Assembly: GCF_001854765.1 (NCBI RefSeq)
Contig: NZ_LJJE01000092.1
Location: 186,001-250,000 of the forward strand
DNA length: 64,000 nt
Reading direction: 5' to 3'
Source: Vibrio sonorensis
GTDB taxonomy: Bacteria; Pseudomonadota; Gammaproteobacteria; Enterobacterales; Vibrionaceae
Shown here in pieces: positions 26,065 through 35,841 of the stretch (positions are counted from its first letter, which is position 1; every line of letters starts with the position of its first letter). The notes beneath the pieces were generated by a model, which saw only the letters and a list, made by a program, of their open reading frames with translations, was not told the origin of the DNA and did not search any database. The position numbers and the translations under genes were made by a program.

Positions 26065-26886
26065 ATGAAAAAGACAGTTATCGGTGCAGTAGCACTAATG
26101 AGCGCGCTAGCAGTAACTTCAGTTTCTGCTAAAGAAACTATCTCTGCTGTAGGTTCAAGCAGTGTTACTCCTCTGATGGAAGTTTTCTCTGAAACATATA
26201 TGAAGAAAAACTCGAACGTATTTATCGAAGTTCAAGGTCCGGGTTCTTCTGCGGGTGTTAAAGCAGCGAAAAATGGTTCTGCAGACCTAGGTATGTCTTC
26301 TCGCAATCTTAAAGATTCTGAGAAAGAAGCAACGTTAGTAGAAGAAGTCGTTGCTCGTGATGGTATCGCGGTTGTTGTTAACCCTAAAAACAAACTAAGC
26401 GAACTAACGGCTGCTCAAGTAACCGCTATCTACAAAGGCGAAATCACCAACTGGAAAGACGTAGGTGGTGCAGACAAGCCTATCGTTGCAATCACTCGTG
26501 ATACAGCTTCTGGTACTCGTGGCGCTTTCGAAGACATCATGAAACTAAAGAAGAAGATCTCAGGTAAAAAAGTATCTGCTATCTCTCAACGTGCGCAAGT
26601 AGCGAACGGCAACGGTGCTCTTAAGACAATGGTTGCTTCTAACCCATACGCAATTGGCTACATCTCGCTAGGTACAGTGGACAGCTCTGTTCAAGCACTA
26701 GCTGTTGATGGTACTCCAGCAACTGTAGACAACGTTAAGAACGGCACTTACAAAGTAGCGCGTCCTTTCCTTGTACTTTACAAAGAAGGCAAGCCAACCG
26801 CTGAAACTCAAAAATTCCTAGACTGGATGCTAACTGACGAAGCGCAGTCTATCGTTGAGAAGAAAGGTTACATCTCAGTTAACTAA
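26065..26886 (+). CDS. pstS: Phosphate-binding protein PstS
   Basis: A 273-residue periplasmic protein that delivers phosphate to the Pst ABC transporter. The ATG at 26065 (AAGGAT upstream) starts a signal peptide cleaved after about VSA (MKKTVIGAVALMSALAVTSVSA). Ligand residues typical of PstS are visible: AVGSSSVTPL, GPGSSAGV, MSSRNLK, and TRDTASGTRGAF near 150. A longer reading frame open upstream to 25924 is not a real N-terminus. It is first in the pstSCAB operon behind the Pho box. Confidence 0.95.
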   Translation: MKKTVIGAVALMSALAVTSVSAKETISAVGSSSVTPLMEVFSETYMKKNSNVFIEVQGPGSSAGVKAAKNGSADLGMSSRNLKDSEKEATLVEEVVARDGIAVVVNPKNKLSELTAAQVTAIYKGEITNWKDVGGADKPIVAITRDTASGTRGAFEDIMKLKKKISGKKVSAISQRAQVANGNGALKTMVASNPYAIGYISLGTVDSSVQALAVDGTPATVDNVKNGTYKVARPFLVLYKEGKPTAETQKFLDWMLTDEAQSIVEKKGYISVN

Positions 26887-26908
26887 TTCCAATTCAACTC
26901 CATAATTT

Positions 26909-26936
26909 GCTCAGCCCACTTTGGTTGAGCCTTTTC
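26909..26936 (+). terminator. Attenuating hairpin between pstS and pstC
   Basis: An eight-pair stem (GCTCAGCC / GGTTGAGC, one G-T pair) followed by CTTTTCT. A leaky terminator here would yield more PstS than membrane components, as is common for binding-protein operons. Confidence 0.6.
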
Positions 26937-26982
26937 TATCACTTCACCTGAATGACTCAAGGCGAATGTGAGGCAAGTAAGT

Positions 26983-27915
26983 ATGACCATCGCAACCAAT
27001 AGTGAAAAGCTTATGAATACCGAAGCGACTCCCGTAGCGAAAAGCGGCTTAAAAGCCAAGCGACGCGTAGACTGGAAAGAGCGTATTTTCCATGGCTTAT
27101 TTTTAACCAGTGCCGCCATTGGCATCATCTCACTGGCAGTAATTGCCTACTTTATCGTTAAAGAAAGTATCCCTGCCTTTCAGGAAGCTGGTGTTACCGG
27201 CATCGTGTTAGGCCAAGATTGGCTTCCACCAGCGCTCTACGGTGTTGCTACCATGATCGTAGCCTCTGTAGTTTCAACATTTGGTGCAGTTGTCGTCGGT
27301 GTTCCCGTCGGCGTTTTGACTGCAATCTTTATTGCAGAAATTGCACCTAAGCGCCTTGCAGACATTATTCGTCCAGCCGTTGAACTTCTCGCAGGCATTC
27401 CGTCTGTTGTTTACGGCTTTTTCGGTCTAGTTATTATCGTCCCACTTATTCAACAAGTGTTTGACGTGCCTGCGGGCAACACGATTTTGGCGGGTATTGT
27501 GGTGTTGGGCGTAATGATCTTACCGACGGTTATTACCGTCTCAGAAACGTCGATTCGCGCAGTGCCGAGAACTTACAAAGAGGGTTCACTGGCGTTAGGC
27601 GCATCAAAAATCTACACCATTTTTAAACTGCTCGTTCCCGCTGCACGCTCAGGCATTATGACTGGTGTCATTCTGGGCATTGGACGCGCACTGGGTGAAA
27701 CCATGGCGATTATCATGGTAATGGGTAACGCCCCAGCAATGCCAGAAGGTATCCTCGATTCAGCAAGAACGCTAACGGCAAACATCGCGATAGAAATGTC
27801 TTACGCAAGTGGGGTTCACGCCAATGCACTGTACGCGACAGGTGTTGTTCTGTTGGTGTTTATCATGGTACTCAACGGTGCTCTGTTGTATCTAAACCGC
27901 GAGAAAGCGAGGTAA
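26983..27915 (+). CDS. pstC: Phosphate ABC transporter permease PstC
   Basis: A 310-residue inner-membrane permease, six spans, with the EAA loop (EGSLALGASKIYTIFKLLVPAARSGI, about 195-220) that contacts PstB. ATG 26983 has GAGG nine bases upstream; GTG 26968 is an alternative. PstC and PstA form the channel. Confidence 0.93.
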   Translation: MTIATNSEKLMNTEATPVAKSGLKAKRRVDWKERIFHGLFLTSAAIGIISLAVIAYFIVKESIPAFQEAGVTGIVLGQDWLPPALYGVATMIVASVVSTFGAVVVGVPVGVLTAIFIAEIAPKRLADIIRPAVELLAGIPSVVYGFFGLVIIVPLIQQVFDVPAGNTILAGIVVLGVMILPTVITVSETSIRAVPRTYKEGSLALGASKIYTIFKLLVPAARSGIMTGVILGIGRALGETMAIIMVMGNAPAMPEGILDSARTLTANIAIEMSYASGVHANALYATGVVLLVFIMVLNGALLYLNREKAR

Positions 27916-27920
27916 TCAGC

Positions 27921-28784
27921 ATGGATTTTGCAAAATTAAAACAAGCCCGTCTTCGCGCCGATAGAATTCTAAACGCGTTTGTCTGGTTGGCGGCAGGAGT
28001 TACGGTTGGATTCCTATTTTGGATTATCTGGTACATTTTATCGAACGGTTTACAGCACGTAGACTGGAACTTCATCACCGACAACTACACTCGTACCGGT
28101 GATGAGCACGGTATTTTCCCGATGATCGTTTCTACGATATACATGGTCGTGGCTTCTATCGCAGTGGCTGCTCCACTCGGTATTATGACCGCCATTTATC
28201 TCACGGAATACGCCAAAGTGGGCAGTCGCTTGGTTAAGGTAATCCGATTCTGTACCGAGTCATTGGCGGGTATTCCGTCGATTATTTTTGGTCTGTTTGG
28301 TATGACCTTTTTCGTGGCGATTTTGGGTCTGGGCTTCTCGATTCTGTCAGGTGCGTTGACACTGAGTATCCTTATCCTTCCAGTCATTATCCGTACAACA
28401 GAAGAAGCTTTGATGGCGGTGCCTCAGACTTACCGTGAAGGTTCATATGCCCTTGGTTCTTCACGCATTTACACTATCTGGCGTCTTATCTTGCCCAGTG
28501 CAATGCCAGGTATCTTAACTTCGGTCATTTTGAGTATTGGTCGAGTAATTGGTGAATCTGCGCCTGTTTTCTTAACAGCAGGCATGGTGGCTCGTATCCC
28601 CGACTCCTTGTTGGATTCAGGTAGAACACTGACAGTACACCTTTACAAACTAACGACTGAGCTATTTACCATTGAGGAATGGAATCAGGCTTATGGTACA
28701 GCCACCGTTCTAATTGTCGTGGTATTGGTTATCAACATGGTAACTAAGCTCATTGCTAAACGTTTTAACACCGCGACTTACTAA
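27921..28784 (+). CDS. pstA: Phosphate ABC transporter permease PstA
   Basis: A 287-residue inner-membrane partner of PstC. It has six spans, and its EAA loop is YREGSYALGSSRIYTIWRLILPSAMPGI. GAGG lies in the end of pstC, 7 bases before the ATG. Conserved phrases such as TESLAGIPSIIFGLFG fit the family. Confidence 0.93.
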   Translation: MDFAKLKQARLRADRILNAFVWLAAGVTVGFLFWIIWYILSNGLQHVDWNFITDNYTRTGDEHGIFPMIVSTIYMVVASIAVAAPLGIMTAIYLTEYAKVGSRLVKVIRFCTESLAGIPSIIFGLFGMTFFVAILGLGFSILSGALTLSILILPVIIRTTEEALMAVPQTYREGSYALGSSRIYTIWRLILPSAMPGILTSVILSIGRVIGESAPVFLTAGMVARIPDSLLDSGRTLTVHLYKLTTELFTIEEWNQAYGTATVLIVVVLVINMVTKLIAKRFNTATY

Positions 28785-28828
28785 ACAAAGCTCAGCGAAG
28801 TATTGACCGAATTTAAGAGATTTTAAAA

Positions 28829-29578
28829 ATGAACAAATTTGACATAGAAAACCTAGACCTATTTTACGGTGACAACCAAGCGCTTAAAGACATCAACCTA
28901 CCCATTCCAGTACGCCAAGTCACGGCGCTGATTGGGCCTTCAGGTTGTGGAAAATCAACTCTATTGCGCTGTTTGAACCGAATGAACGATCTGATTGAAG
29001 GCGTAAAAATCACTGGCAAATTAGATATGGATGGCGAAAACATCTACGGCAATATTGATGTCGCTGATTTGCGTATCAAAGTCGGAATGGTTTTCCAAAA
29101 GCCGAACCCATTTCCAATGAGCATCTATGAAAATGTAGCGTACGGTTTACGAGCGCAGGGAATTAAAGATAAAAAATACATCGACCAAGTGGTCGAGCGC
29201 TCTCTTAGAGGTGCTGCACTCTGGGATGAAGTGAAAGATCGTCTTAAATCTCACGCTTTTGGTTTATCGGGTGGTCAGCAACAGCGCCTTTGTATTGCGC
29301 GTACCATCGCGATGGAGCCTGATGTAATTCTAATGGACGAGCCAACATCAGCGCTTGACCCAATCGCGACACACAAAATTGAAGAACTGATGGAAGAGTT
29401 AAAGAAAAACTACACCATAGTTATCGTCACTCACTCAATGCAACAAGCTCGTCGTATCTCTGACAGAACGGCTTTCTTCTTAATGGGAGAGCTAGTTGAG
29501 CACGACAACACACAAGTGATTTTTAGCGACCCCAAAGATGATCGTACAAAAGGGTATGTGAATGGTGACTTCGGTTAA
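28829..29578 (+). CDS. pstB: Phosphate ABC transporter ATPase PstB
   Basis: A 249-residue ATPase that powers the transporter. Walker A is GPSGCGKST (about 32-40), the signature LSGGQQQR (about 150-157), Walker B VILMDEP, and the switch His in TIVIVTHSM. Length is normal. phoU, which often follows pstB and controls PhoR, is absent; a terminator follows. Confidence 0.95.
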   Translation: MNKFDIENLDLFYGDNQALKDINLPIPVRQVTALIGPSGCGKSTLLRCLNRMNDLIEGVKITGKLDMDGENIYGNIDVADLRIKVGMVFQKPNPFPMSIYENVAYGLRAQGIKDKKYIDQVVERSLRGAALWDEVKDRLKSHAFGLSGGQQQRLCIARTIAMEPDVILMDEPTSALDPIATHKIEELMEELKKNYTIVIVTHSMQQARRISDRTAFFLMGELVEHDNTQVIFSDPKDDRTKGYVNGDFG

Positions 29579-29624
29579 ATCAGATTTACTGGCATAGATT
29601 ATAATAATAAGCGATGGTACTTTT

Positions 29625-29649
29625 GCCCCTCTTTTAGAGGGGCTTTTTT
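29625..29649 (+). terminator. Terminator of the pst operon
   Basis: GCCCCTC-TTTTA-GAGGGGC stem (seven pairs) followed by six T. Confidence 0.93.
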
Positions 29650-29837
29650 ATGGTGGTGAGAAGACTTTTAGCGGTATGAGATTTTTAAGTTTTTGCCCTC
29701 TATCCGTTGTCGTATAAAGGCTTGAGATTTTTGTCTTCACTGACACATTTTAGAAGCATAGCTATACTAAAACAGTCATATTTCCTCTTTATGTTAGATA
29801 GTAGATTCAGAGAAAGAAGGCTAGCTAAGCTAAGGTT

Positions 29838-31223
29838 ATGAAAGTTACGGTATTTGGTGTTGGGTACGTGGGGTTGGTTCAAGCGGCCGTATTAGCGGAC
29901 GCTGGGCATAATGTCTGCTGTGTGGATACGGACAAAGCCAAAATAGAGAACTTAAAAAGTGGTCAAGTACCAATTTACGAGCCAGATCTGGCTAACTTGA
30001 TTGATAAAAATTTTAGAGATGGGCACCTTAAATTTACAACTTGCCCTCAAGAAGGAGTGGACTTTGCGGAGTTGCTTTTTATAGCGGTTGGCACGCCTCC
30101 CGATGAAGATGGTTCTGCGGACCTGCAATATGTTCTTAACGTTGCAGAAACCATCGCTTCTTTAATGAAAAATCGCAAAATTGTTATCAACAAATCCACT
30201 GTCCCAGTTGGAACCGCTGACAAAGTTAAAGTACGGATAGAGCAGACTTTGGCAAAACGCGGTGTTCAACTGCCCTTTGACGTTGCATCTAATCCCGAGT
30301 TTCTTAAAGAAGGCGTTGCTGTTGCCGACTGTAAACGTCCTGATCGAATAATCATTGGTACTGATTCCGATGAGGTAGAGCACATTATGCGCGAGCTTTA
30401 TGAGCCGTTTAATCGCAACCATGAAAAGATATTGATTATGGATGTCAAAAGCGCTGAGCTGACCAAGTACGCGGCAAATTGCATGTTGGCAACCAAAATC
30501 AGTTTTATGAACGAGATGGCTAATATCGCAGAGCAGATGGGGGCCAATATTGAATCCGTGCGCAAAGGCATAGGCTCGGATCCTAGAATTGGCTATCAGT
30601 TTATCTATCCCGGTTGTGGGTATGGCGGCTCGTGCTTTCCTAAAGATGTACAGGCGCTAATCAAAACCTCGCAAAGCAACGGTTACGATCCGCAAGTCAT
30701 CAAAGCGGTTGAAAACGTTAATAACGTCCAAAAAAACAAACTGTTTACTATGATCGAAGACTTATATCGCGTAGCAAACCATTGTGCAGAGCACCCTCTT
30801 AAAGGAAAAACGATCGCGCTTTGGGGGTTGGCGTTTAAGCCTAACACGGATGATATGCGTGAAGCCCCTAGCCGCAACTTGATAGAGGCGTTATGGCAGG
30901 CGGGGGCGAAAGTACAAGCCTATGACCCCAAAGCGATGGAAGAAGCTCAGCGACTCTATGCTGGTCAAGCGAACTTACTGCTGATGGGAACAAAAGAGTC
31001 GGCACTAACCGGAGCCGACATTTTGGTCATTTGCACCGAGTGGCAGAACTTTAAAGCGCCAGATTTTGACCTGATCAAAGATAAACTGAGTCTTGACGTG
31101 TTTGGTAAACCGGTGATTGTGGATGGTCGCAACCTATTTGATCCGGTTCGAATGCACGAAAAGGGATTTATCTACCGATCGATAGGTAGACCTGCACAAG
31201 ATCTCAGGCTGTTTTCAAAGTAA
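29838..31223 (+). CDS. ugd: UDP-glucose 6-dehydrogenase
   Basis: A 461-residue NAD-dependent enzyme that oxidises UDP-glucose to UDP-glucuronate for surface polysaccharides. It has the N-terminal Rossmann motif VFGVGYVGLVQA (about 4-15), Asp of the cofactor site in CCVDTD, and the catalytic Cys in PGCGYGGSCFPKD (Cys about 265). The C-terminal UDP-binding domain has WGLAFKPNTDDMREAPS. GDP-mannose dehydrogenase is the close alternative; the sequence pattern fits UDP-glucose better. It stands alone, with a terminator behind it. Confidence 0.9.
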   Translation: MKVTVFGVGYVGLVQAAVLADAGHNVCCVDTDKAKIENLKSGQVPIYEPDLANLIDKNFRDGHLKFTTCPQEGVDFAELLFIAVGTPPDEDGSADLQYVLNVAETIASLMKNRKIVINKSTVPVGTADKVKVRIEQTLAKRGVQLPFDVASNPEFLKEGVAVADCKRPDRIIIGTDSDEVEHIMRELYEPFNRNHEKILIMDVKSAELTKYAANCMLATKISFMNEMANIAEQMGANIESVRKGIGSDPRIGYQFIYPGCGYGGSCFPKDVQALIKTSQSNGYDPQVIKAVENVNNVQKNKLFTMIEDLYRVANHCAEHPLKGKTIALWGLAFKPNTDDMREAPSRNLIEALWQAGAKVQAYDPKAMEEAQRLYAGQANLLLMGTKESALTGADILVICTEWQNFKAPDFDLIKDKLSLDVFGKPVIVDGRNLFDPVRMHEKGFIYRSIGRPAQDLRLFSK

Positions 31224-31242
31224 CGGTGATTGCGTATACAGG

Positions 31243-31284
31243 GCGGTCTAATCTCGCTAAAAGGTCAAACCGCTTTTTTCTTTT
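31243..31284 (+). terminator. Probable terminator of ugd
   Basis: GCGGT...ACCGC with a 21-base loop, followed by TTTTTTCTTTT. It overlaps the 3' end of the convergent cyclase gene. The stem is short, so the call is moderate. Confidence 0.5.
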
Positions 31285-32368
31285 GTGAGAACTTCATTTT
31301 GTACATGTTCTTATCTGCGATAGTAATCAGCTGGTTAAAGTTTTTCGAATCATCGGGGAATTGAGCCACACCAATACTAGTGGACAAGGTAACGGGTTGT
31401 TTATCGTTCAGGATAATTGGCTTTTCAAAGCACCTGTTGATCTCCTTGACCAACTGCTTTAGTGCGATGGGTTCTACTTCATCGGAAATCATGGCAAATT
31501 CATCTCCGCCAATTCTGAATAGTTCGCAGTGATATTGATTTTTAATTTTGACCATTCGCGTGGAAAGGGTGCGCAAAGCGAGGTCACCTGATTGGTGTCC
31601 AAAGTTATCGTTGATCGCTTTAAAGCCGTTTAAGTCGAGTAAAAGAAACGAGAACTTGGCATTTTTTCCGACGCGACCTTTCAAAGAGTGAATAAGAGCG
31701 AGCCGATTTGGGATGTTGGTTAAGGGATCGGTGAGTGATAAGGCTTTGTGATGCAGCGCCTCTTTGTGCAAAATGTAACTGACCAGCCCAACGCTAAAAA
31801 AGAGTAAAAACATCAGGAAAAACTGAATCTGAGTAAGAAACTTTGCTTGCCCTTCTTGCGATTGATTCAGTGGGCTCTGTACCCGAAAATTGGTATTGAT
31901 ATAACGAATCATATCCTCGTAAATGGCGTTGTACTTCGCTCCTAACGATCTGGTGTAGTTTGGGTCGCCCAAGCGGTTGGCATCAGGCTCAAATTCTTGA
32001 TAGCGCTTAAACAGTGCGACAAAAAAGGTACGAGCGCCTTCTAGCTCCATAAGGCTATCTGATTCTTGGTTGTTTAACACCAGATCAAAACGGCTCCAAG
32101 TCAATTCGTATTGAAGAAGAACTTGTTGTTGCTCCTCTAAGCTGGCATGAGAATAAGGTGTGAGTGTGTTTAGCTCAGTGAACTCTTTTGTCAGTTGGAA
32201 AATAAACCACGTCGCTTGGTTTTGCAGTTGAGAGTATGAGCTTGCTAAATCGCGGGTGGCAGACAGCAAATATAGGTTCGCGACGATAAGGGCTGCCGAC
32301 ATAATCATCAGCAACTTTTTCGCGCGACCCAATAGAGGTGATAGGTGACTTTTACTACTGTGTACCAT
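31265..32368 (-). CDS. Membrane-bound GGDEF diguanylate cyclase
   Basis: Makes cyclic di-GMP from two GTP. Two membrane spans (about 20-40 and 190-210) enclose a periplasmic sensor domain of about 150 residues. The C-terminal GGDEF domain keeps RIGGDEF and DLNGFKAINDNFGH. There is no RxxD inhibitory site ahead of GGDEF. The start is uncertain: ATG 32368 is used, while TTG 32407, only a few bases after the upstream gene's stop, would couple the two genes. Its partner is the small periplasmic protein just upstream. Confidence 0.87.
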   Translation of the reverse strand: MVHSSKSHLSPLLGRAKKLLMIMSAALIVANLYLLSATRDLASSYSQLQNQATWFIFQLTKEFTELNTLTPYSHASLEEQQQVLLQYELTWSRFDLVLNNQESDSLMELEGARTFFVALFKRYQEFEPDANRLGDPNYTRSLGAKYNAIYEDMIRYINTNFRVQSPLNQSQEGQAKFLTQIQFFLMFLLFFSVGLVSYILHKEALHHKALSLTDPLTNIPNRLALIHSLKGRVGKNAKFSFLLLDLNGFKAINDNFGHQSGDLALRTLSTRMVKIKNQYHCELFRIGGDEFAMISDEVEPIALKQLVKEINRCFEKPIILNDKQPVTLSTSIGVAQFPDDSKNFNQLITIADKNMYKMKFSQKKKAV

Positions 32369-32411
32369 GTTCGGGCTTAGTCGATAGAAATTTCGCTTAG
32401 TTGCCAAACCA

Positions 32412-32831
32412 TCATGCGTGATAGCGGCCAAGATCAATTTCTGGGTTGTCATTAAGATTAAAGATCAGCCAATAAGGCCCTTTATTTCGAACCTTCATTC
32501 TTTCCCCATCCATTTCATAGGCAATCACGGCTTGATACTCCATCAAGTCGTCGTATTTTACTGGGGAAGTGTAGTCGTTAAGGGCGATAAATATCAGCTC
32601 GTCTGCTCTGTCCACGCCTAAGTGTTCAAGCAAATCAGAAACGCGAAACCCCTTAAAGGACTTTTCTGTTTCATACCACGGCAAGTGTGTAGAAAACTCA
32701 ATCGGCTCAAAAAGAGTCGTGATCTGTTCATAAGTCAGAGTAGTTTTATTGTTTGCATAATCAATAGTTAGGCTAGAAGCAAAAGCACTACAGGACAATA
32801 GAAGCAAGCAAGCGTTGATCATCCATTTCAT
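32412..32831 (-). CDS. Small periplasmic protein with sulfite-oxidase/molybdopterin-type fold
   Basis: A 139-residue exported protein: signal peptide MKWMINACLLLLSCSAFASS, then a domain with LPWYETEKSFKGFRVSDLLEHLG, ALNDYTSPV, and PYWLIFNLNDNPEI. These resemble the core of the oxidoreductase molybdopterin-binding fold, but the Cys that binds molybdenum is not seen, so it is probably not an enzyme. It directly precedes, and may sense a ligand for, the cyclase gene. GGGA lies before ATG 32831; two upstream starts also exist. Confidence 0.65.
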   Translation of the reverse strand: MKWMINACLLLLSCSAFASSLTIDYANNKTTLTYEQITTLFEPIEFSTHLPWYETEKSFKGFRVSDLLEHLGVDRADELIFIALNDYTSPVKYDDLMEYQAVIAYEMDGERMKVRNKGPYWLIFNLNDNPEIDLGRYHA

Positions 32832-32946
32832 AATCATTCCCAAGAAGTCATTTTTTATTGTGTTTATTTATACTCTTATCACTAATTATATGATTACTTC
32901 TTATACATTGAAATGTATACCGTAGACAATATTTTAAATAAGGTAC

Positions 32947-32968
32947 AAAAAAGCCCTGAAATCAGGGC
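32947..32968 (-). terminator. Terminator of the yjiH-like gene
   Basis: Minus strand GCCCTG-ATTT-CAGGGC followed by six T, 18 bases after the stop codon. Confidence 0.85.
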
Positions 32969-32985
32969 CTTTAGAGTCGGTAAGA

Positions 32986-34356
32986 TTAAAAAATCAAATG
33001 GGCAACGGCGGCGATGACCGGAAGGGTTATGAGTGTTCGCAGAATAAATATCACAAAGAGTTCTACGATATTAACCGGAATGCGACTTCCTAGAAGTAGT
33101 GCACCTACTTCAGACATGTAAATTAACTGAGTAACGGACATTGCTGCGATAACAAATCTTGTCATTTCGCTATCGATTGAAGCTGCGAGAATTGCCGGAA
33201 TAAACATGTCCGCAAAGCCAACCACTATGGTTTCAGAAGCGGCGACGGCTTCAGGAATACCTAGCAACTCTAGGAAAGGAATAAATGGCTGACCTAGAAT
33301 CGAAAATACTGGGGTGTATTCTGCGATAACTAAAGCGATAGTACCCAGACCCATGACAACAGGTAGCACGCCAAACACCATATCAACAGCATTGTGGATG
33401 CCTTGTTTAAATACGGAACTAAGGGACTTCACTTGGTCTGCTTTTTGTAACGCTAACTTCATGCCCCACGAAAACGTTGAGTGTCCACTAGGAATCGCGT
33501 CTGCGTCTTTTGAAGGTTTGCTACCGTCGATATAAGCATCTTTTTTAAGGCTCAGTGGCGGTAAGCGAGGGATGATGACAGCAGCGACAATACCCGCTAG
33601 GCAAATAGCACCGTAAAATGGCAGAAATAGATGCTCTAACTCAACCTGAGCAAGAACCACCAGGCTAAAAGTAATAGAGACCGCTGAGAAAGTGGTACCG
33701 ACTACCGCAGCTTCACGCTGGGTATAAAACTTCTCTTCGTACTGTTTACTGGTTAGCAAAATACCCACGCTACCATCACCCAGCCAAGACGTCATACAGT
33801 CAATGGCGCTGCGACCCGGAAGGTTAAAAATAGGGCGCATTACTTTGCTCAATAGTGTGCCAAAGAGTTCAAGTAGGCCAAAATTAAGCAGTAAAGGCAG
33901 TAGAAGTCCGGCAAAAATAAAGACGGAGAAAAGAGTGGGAAGTAGCCCTTCTAATACCAGTCCGCCAGTGTTTTCTTCCCAAATTGCTTTGGGGCCTAAC
34001 TGGAAGTAGGTCATAACAACAGCGATACCGCCAATTACACGCACGGCCAGCCAAAGAGGGGTTGGGTTAAATAGCCCGTTTAAAAAAGGTCGCTGGCGGA
34101 TAAATGCTGGATTGTGAACACGGCATAGCAAAGAAGCTACGGCCATTATCGCAATAATGCTTGTTACGATCTCAATAATGAAGTCGCCGAACAGGGCTTG
34201 GATCGATTTGGCCAAAATGGCGACAGGTATGGTGATGTCACCTTGATAACTGATTGGCGCCATAAATAAGAAAAGGCCAAGCAGAGAGGGGACGAGAAAC
34301 ATCCAAAAAGTCCCTTTGGACTTGGAAGTCTCTGAAGTTGTTGCGTTATTTTGCAT
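32986..34356 (-). CDS. YjiH family membrane protein (nucleoside recognition/gate domains)
   Basis: A 456-residue inner-membrane protein with about 10 spans and two gate-type domains. Typical phrases are FNLPGRSAIDCMTSWLGDGSVGILLTSKQYEEKFYTQREA and the C-terminal SETIVVGFADMFIPA. ATG 34356 is chosen over the open extension upstream. Substrate unknown; transport is inferred from the family. It stands alone. Confidence 0.85.
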   Translation of the reverse strand: MQNNATTSETSKSKGTFWMFLVPSLLGLFLFMAPISYQGDITIPVAILAKSIQALFGDFIIEIVTSIIAIMAVASLLCRVHNPAFIRQRPFLNGLFNPTPLWLAVRVIGGIAVVMTYFQLGPKAIWEENTGGLVLEGLLPTLFSVFIFAGLLLPLLLNFGLLELFGTLLSKVMRPIFNLPGRSAIDCMTSWLGDGSVGILLTSKQYEEKFYTQREAAVVGTTFSAVSITFSLVVLAQVELEHLFLPFYGAICLAGIVAAVIIPRLPPLSLKKDAYIDGSKPSKDADAIPSGHSTFSWGMKLALQKADQVKSLSSVFKQGIHNAVDMVFGVLPVVMGLGTIALVIAEYTPVFSILGQPFIPFLELLGIPEAVAASETIVVGFADMFIPAILAASIDSEMTRFVIAAMSVTQLIYMSEVGALLLGSRIPVNIVELFVIFILRTLITLPVIAAVAHLIF

Positions 34357-34575
34357 CACGTTTCTCAAGTTACTACTAGTCAACAGTTGCCGTCCTATTG
34401 GCATATCTATTCACTAAACATCCGTGTTTAATCAGATGGAAGTAAGGTTAACGGCTTTTTGTTAAGTTTGCAATACTATTCAATAATTATCGCTAATTAT
34501 TCAGTCTTAACTGTTGCATATGGATCTTGTGACAGACTATTGTTTTGTTGCTGTTATTTCTGTTACTAGACGTGG

Positions 34576-35250
34576 CTATTGATGTTTTTCTTGTTGAGAT
34601 TTTAGGCCGAGATATAACCAATATGCTAAAGCGATGACAAACGCCATTGCAGCAGGAATAAGCATGGTGTGTATCTGGAACTTATGGAAACTCAGTGCAC
34701 CGACCACCCCGCCGGATAGAAAGCCGGAAAATATGAATAAAAAGAGTTTAGCTTTGCGGTGGTCAAAGCTTTCTCCGCGTAGCCGTGCGCCGAGCATCAG
34801 TCCGATATCTGTCATAATACCAGTTAGATGGGTGGTGCGAACGACTGCTCCGCTATAGGAAGTGATCATAGCATTTTGCAAACCACAGGCGGCGGAAGCG
34901 AAGTATTGACCGTAGTGGGAGTGATTGAGCAGAAGAAAATAGGCAATGAGTAACAGTGTGCCTTCGAAGCAAAGAGCAACCCCATAACGCCGTCCTAATT
35001 TAAGAGCCGGGCTGCTAAACAACCATCCGCTAATGGCAGCCCCAAATACAAAGCTGATAAGGATAAAGCAGAGGTGCCAAAGGGAGGGGTGGCCTTCGAC
35101 GACTTTGCTGCCTAGTAGAGTTATGGTTCCGGAGACGTGGGATACTGCTTGATGTTGAAAACCCAAAAGGCCAACGGCGTTGACGAGTCCAGCCAATAGG
35201 GCGAGTAAAAAAGCACCGTATTCCACCCACTTGGGGAGTCTAGAAATCAT
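34576..35250 (-). CDS. YoaK family (DUF1275) membrane protein
   Basis: A 224-residue protein with six spans. The DUF1275 marks are GLVNAVGLLGF near residue 21, HVSGTIT, LGRRYG, and the central CGLQNAMITSYSGAVVRTTHLTGIMTDIG. Members are of unknown function. It begins with ATG preceded by a GGAGG-like site in the 3' region (GGCCC before the start is not a strong site). Confidence 0.87.
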   Translation of the reverse strand: MISRLPKWVEYGAFLLALLAGLVNAVGLLGFQHQAVSHVSGTITLLGSKVVEGHPSLWHLCFILISFVFGAAISGWLFSSPALKLGRRYGVALCFEGTLLLIAYFLLLNHSHYGQYFASAACGLQNAMITSYSGAVVRTTHLTGIMTDIGLMLGARLRGESFDHRKAKLFLFIFSGFLSGGVVGALSFHKFQIHTMLIPAAMAFVIALAYWLYLGLKSQQEKHQ

Positions 35251-35346
35251 AAAGGGCCTCCATTTTGACCCTTGGATTATATACCTAAAGCGTTAAGCTG
35301 TAAGAGAAAACTTAAATTCGTTATAAAGAATGAGGTGAAGCCGTTA

Positions 35347-35754
35347 CTAGCGGATGGATTCAATTTCGCAGTCGAACTTAACCCAGCCGTGTTTGCGCTC
35401 TTCATAAACTGAAAAGCTAGGTTGCGGTAAGTCCTGCTCAGTAAAGAGGCCCAAGGGAACCACTAAAAACTCAGGCGCTGCACTCAGGGATAAAAGCATG
35501 GTGGTGCCACAGCTCGGACAGAAGGAGTATTCGACTTCATTGCCACTTTCTGCCAACCGAGAGAAGCGAGTCAGATCGCCAGATATGGAGACTTGTTCTC
35601 TATTAAAGCGGGCTTGCACACCGAACACGCTTCCGGTTCGCTTTTGACATTCAAAACAGTGGCAAATGGAGGTTCGCACAGGCTCTCCTTGGCACCTAAC
35701 ACTGGCTTGGCCACACGCGCAATCCGCGCTTCGAGTATGGTTAGATTCGGCCAT
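35347..35754 (-). CDS. GFA/CENP-V family protein (glutathione-dependent formaldehyde-activating fold)
   Basis: A 135-residue zinc protein. It has the family Cys pattern: CACGQASVRC, then CHCFECQKRTGSVFG, and FCPSCGTT. Members bind Zn and some condense formaldehyde with glutathione; most are uncharacterised. ATG 35754 has AAGGAG six bases upstream, so the longer open frame is rejected. Confidence 0.87.
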   Translation of the reverse strand: MAESNHTRSADCACGQASVRCQGEPVRTSICHCFECQKRTGSVFGVQARFNREQVSISGDLTRFSRLAESGNEVEYSFCPSCGTTMLLSLSAAPEFLVVPLGLFTEQDLPQPSFSVYEERKHGWVKFDCEIESIR

Positions 35755-35841
35755 ATCTACTCCTTGAGATATCGAAACTCTATTGTTAAGGTTTACCACC
35801 ATTAAATTGGGTTTACAAATCTTTTACCTTTGAGTGAGACT

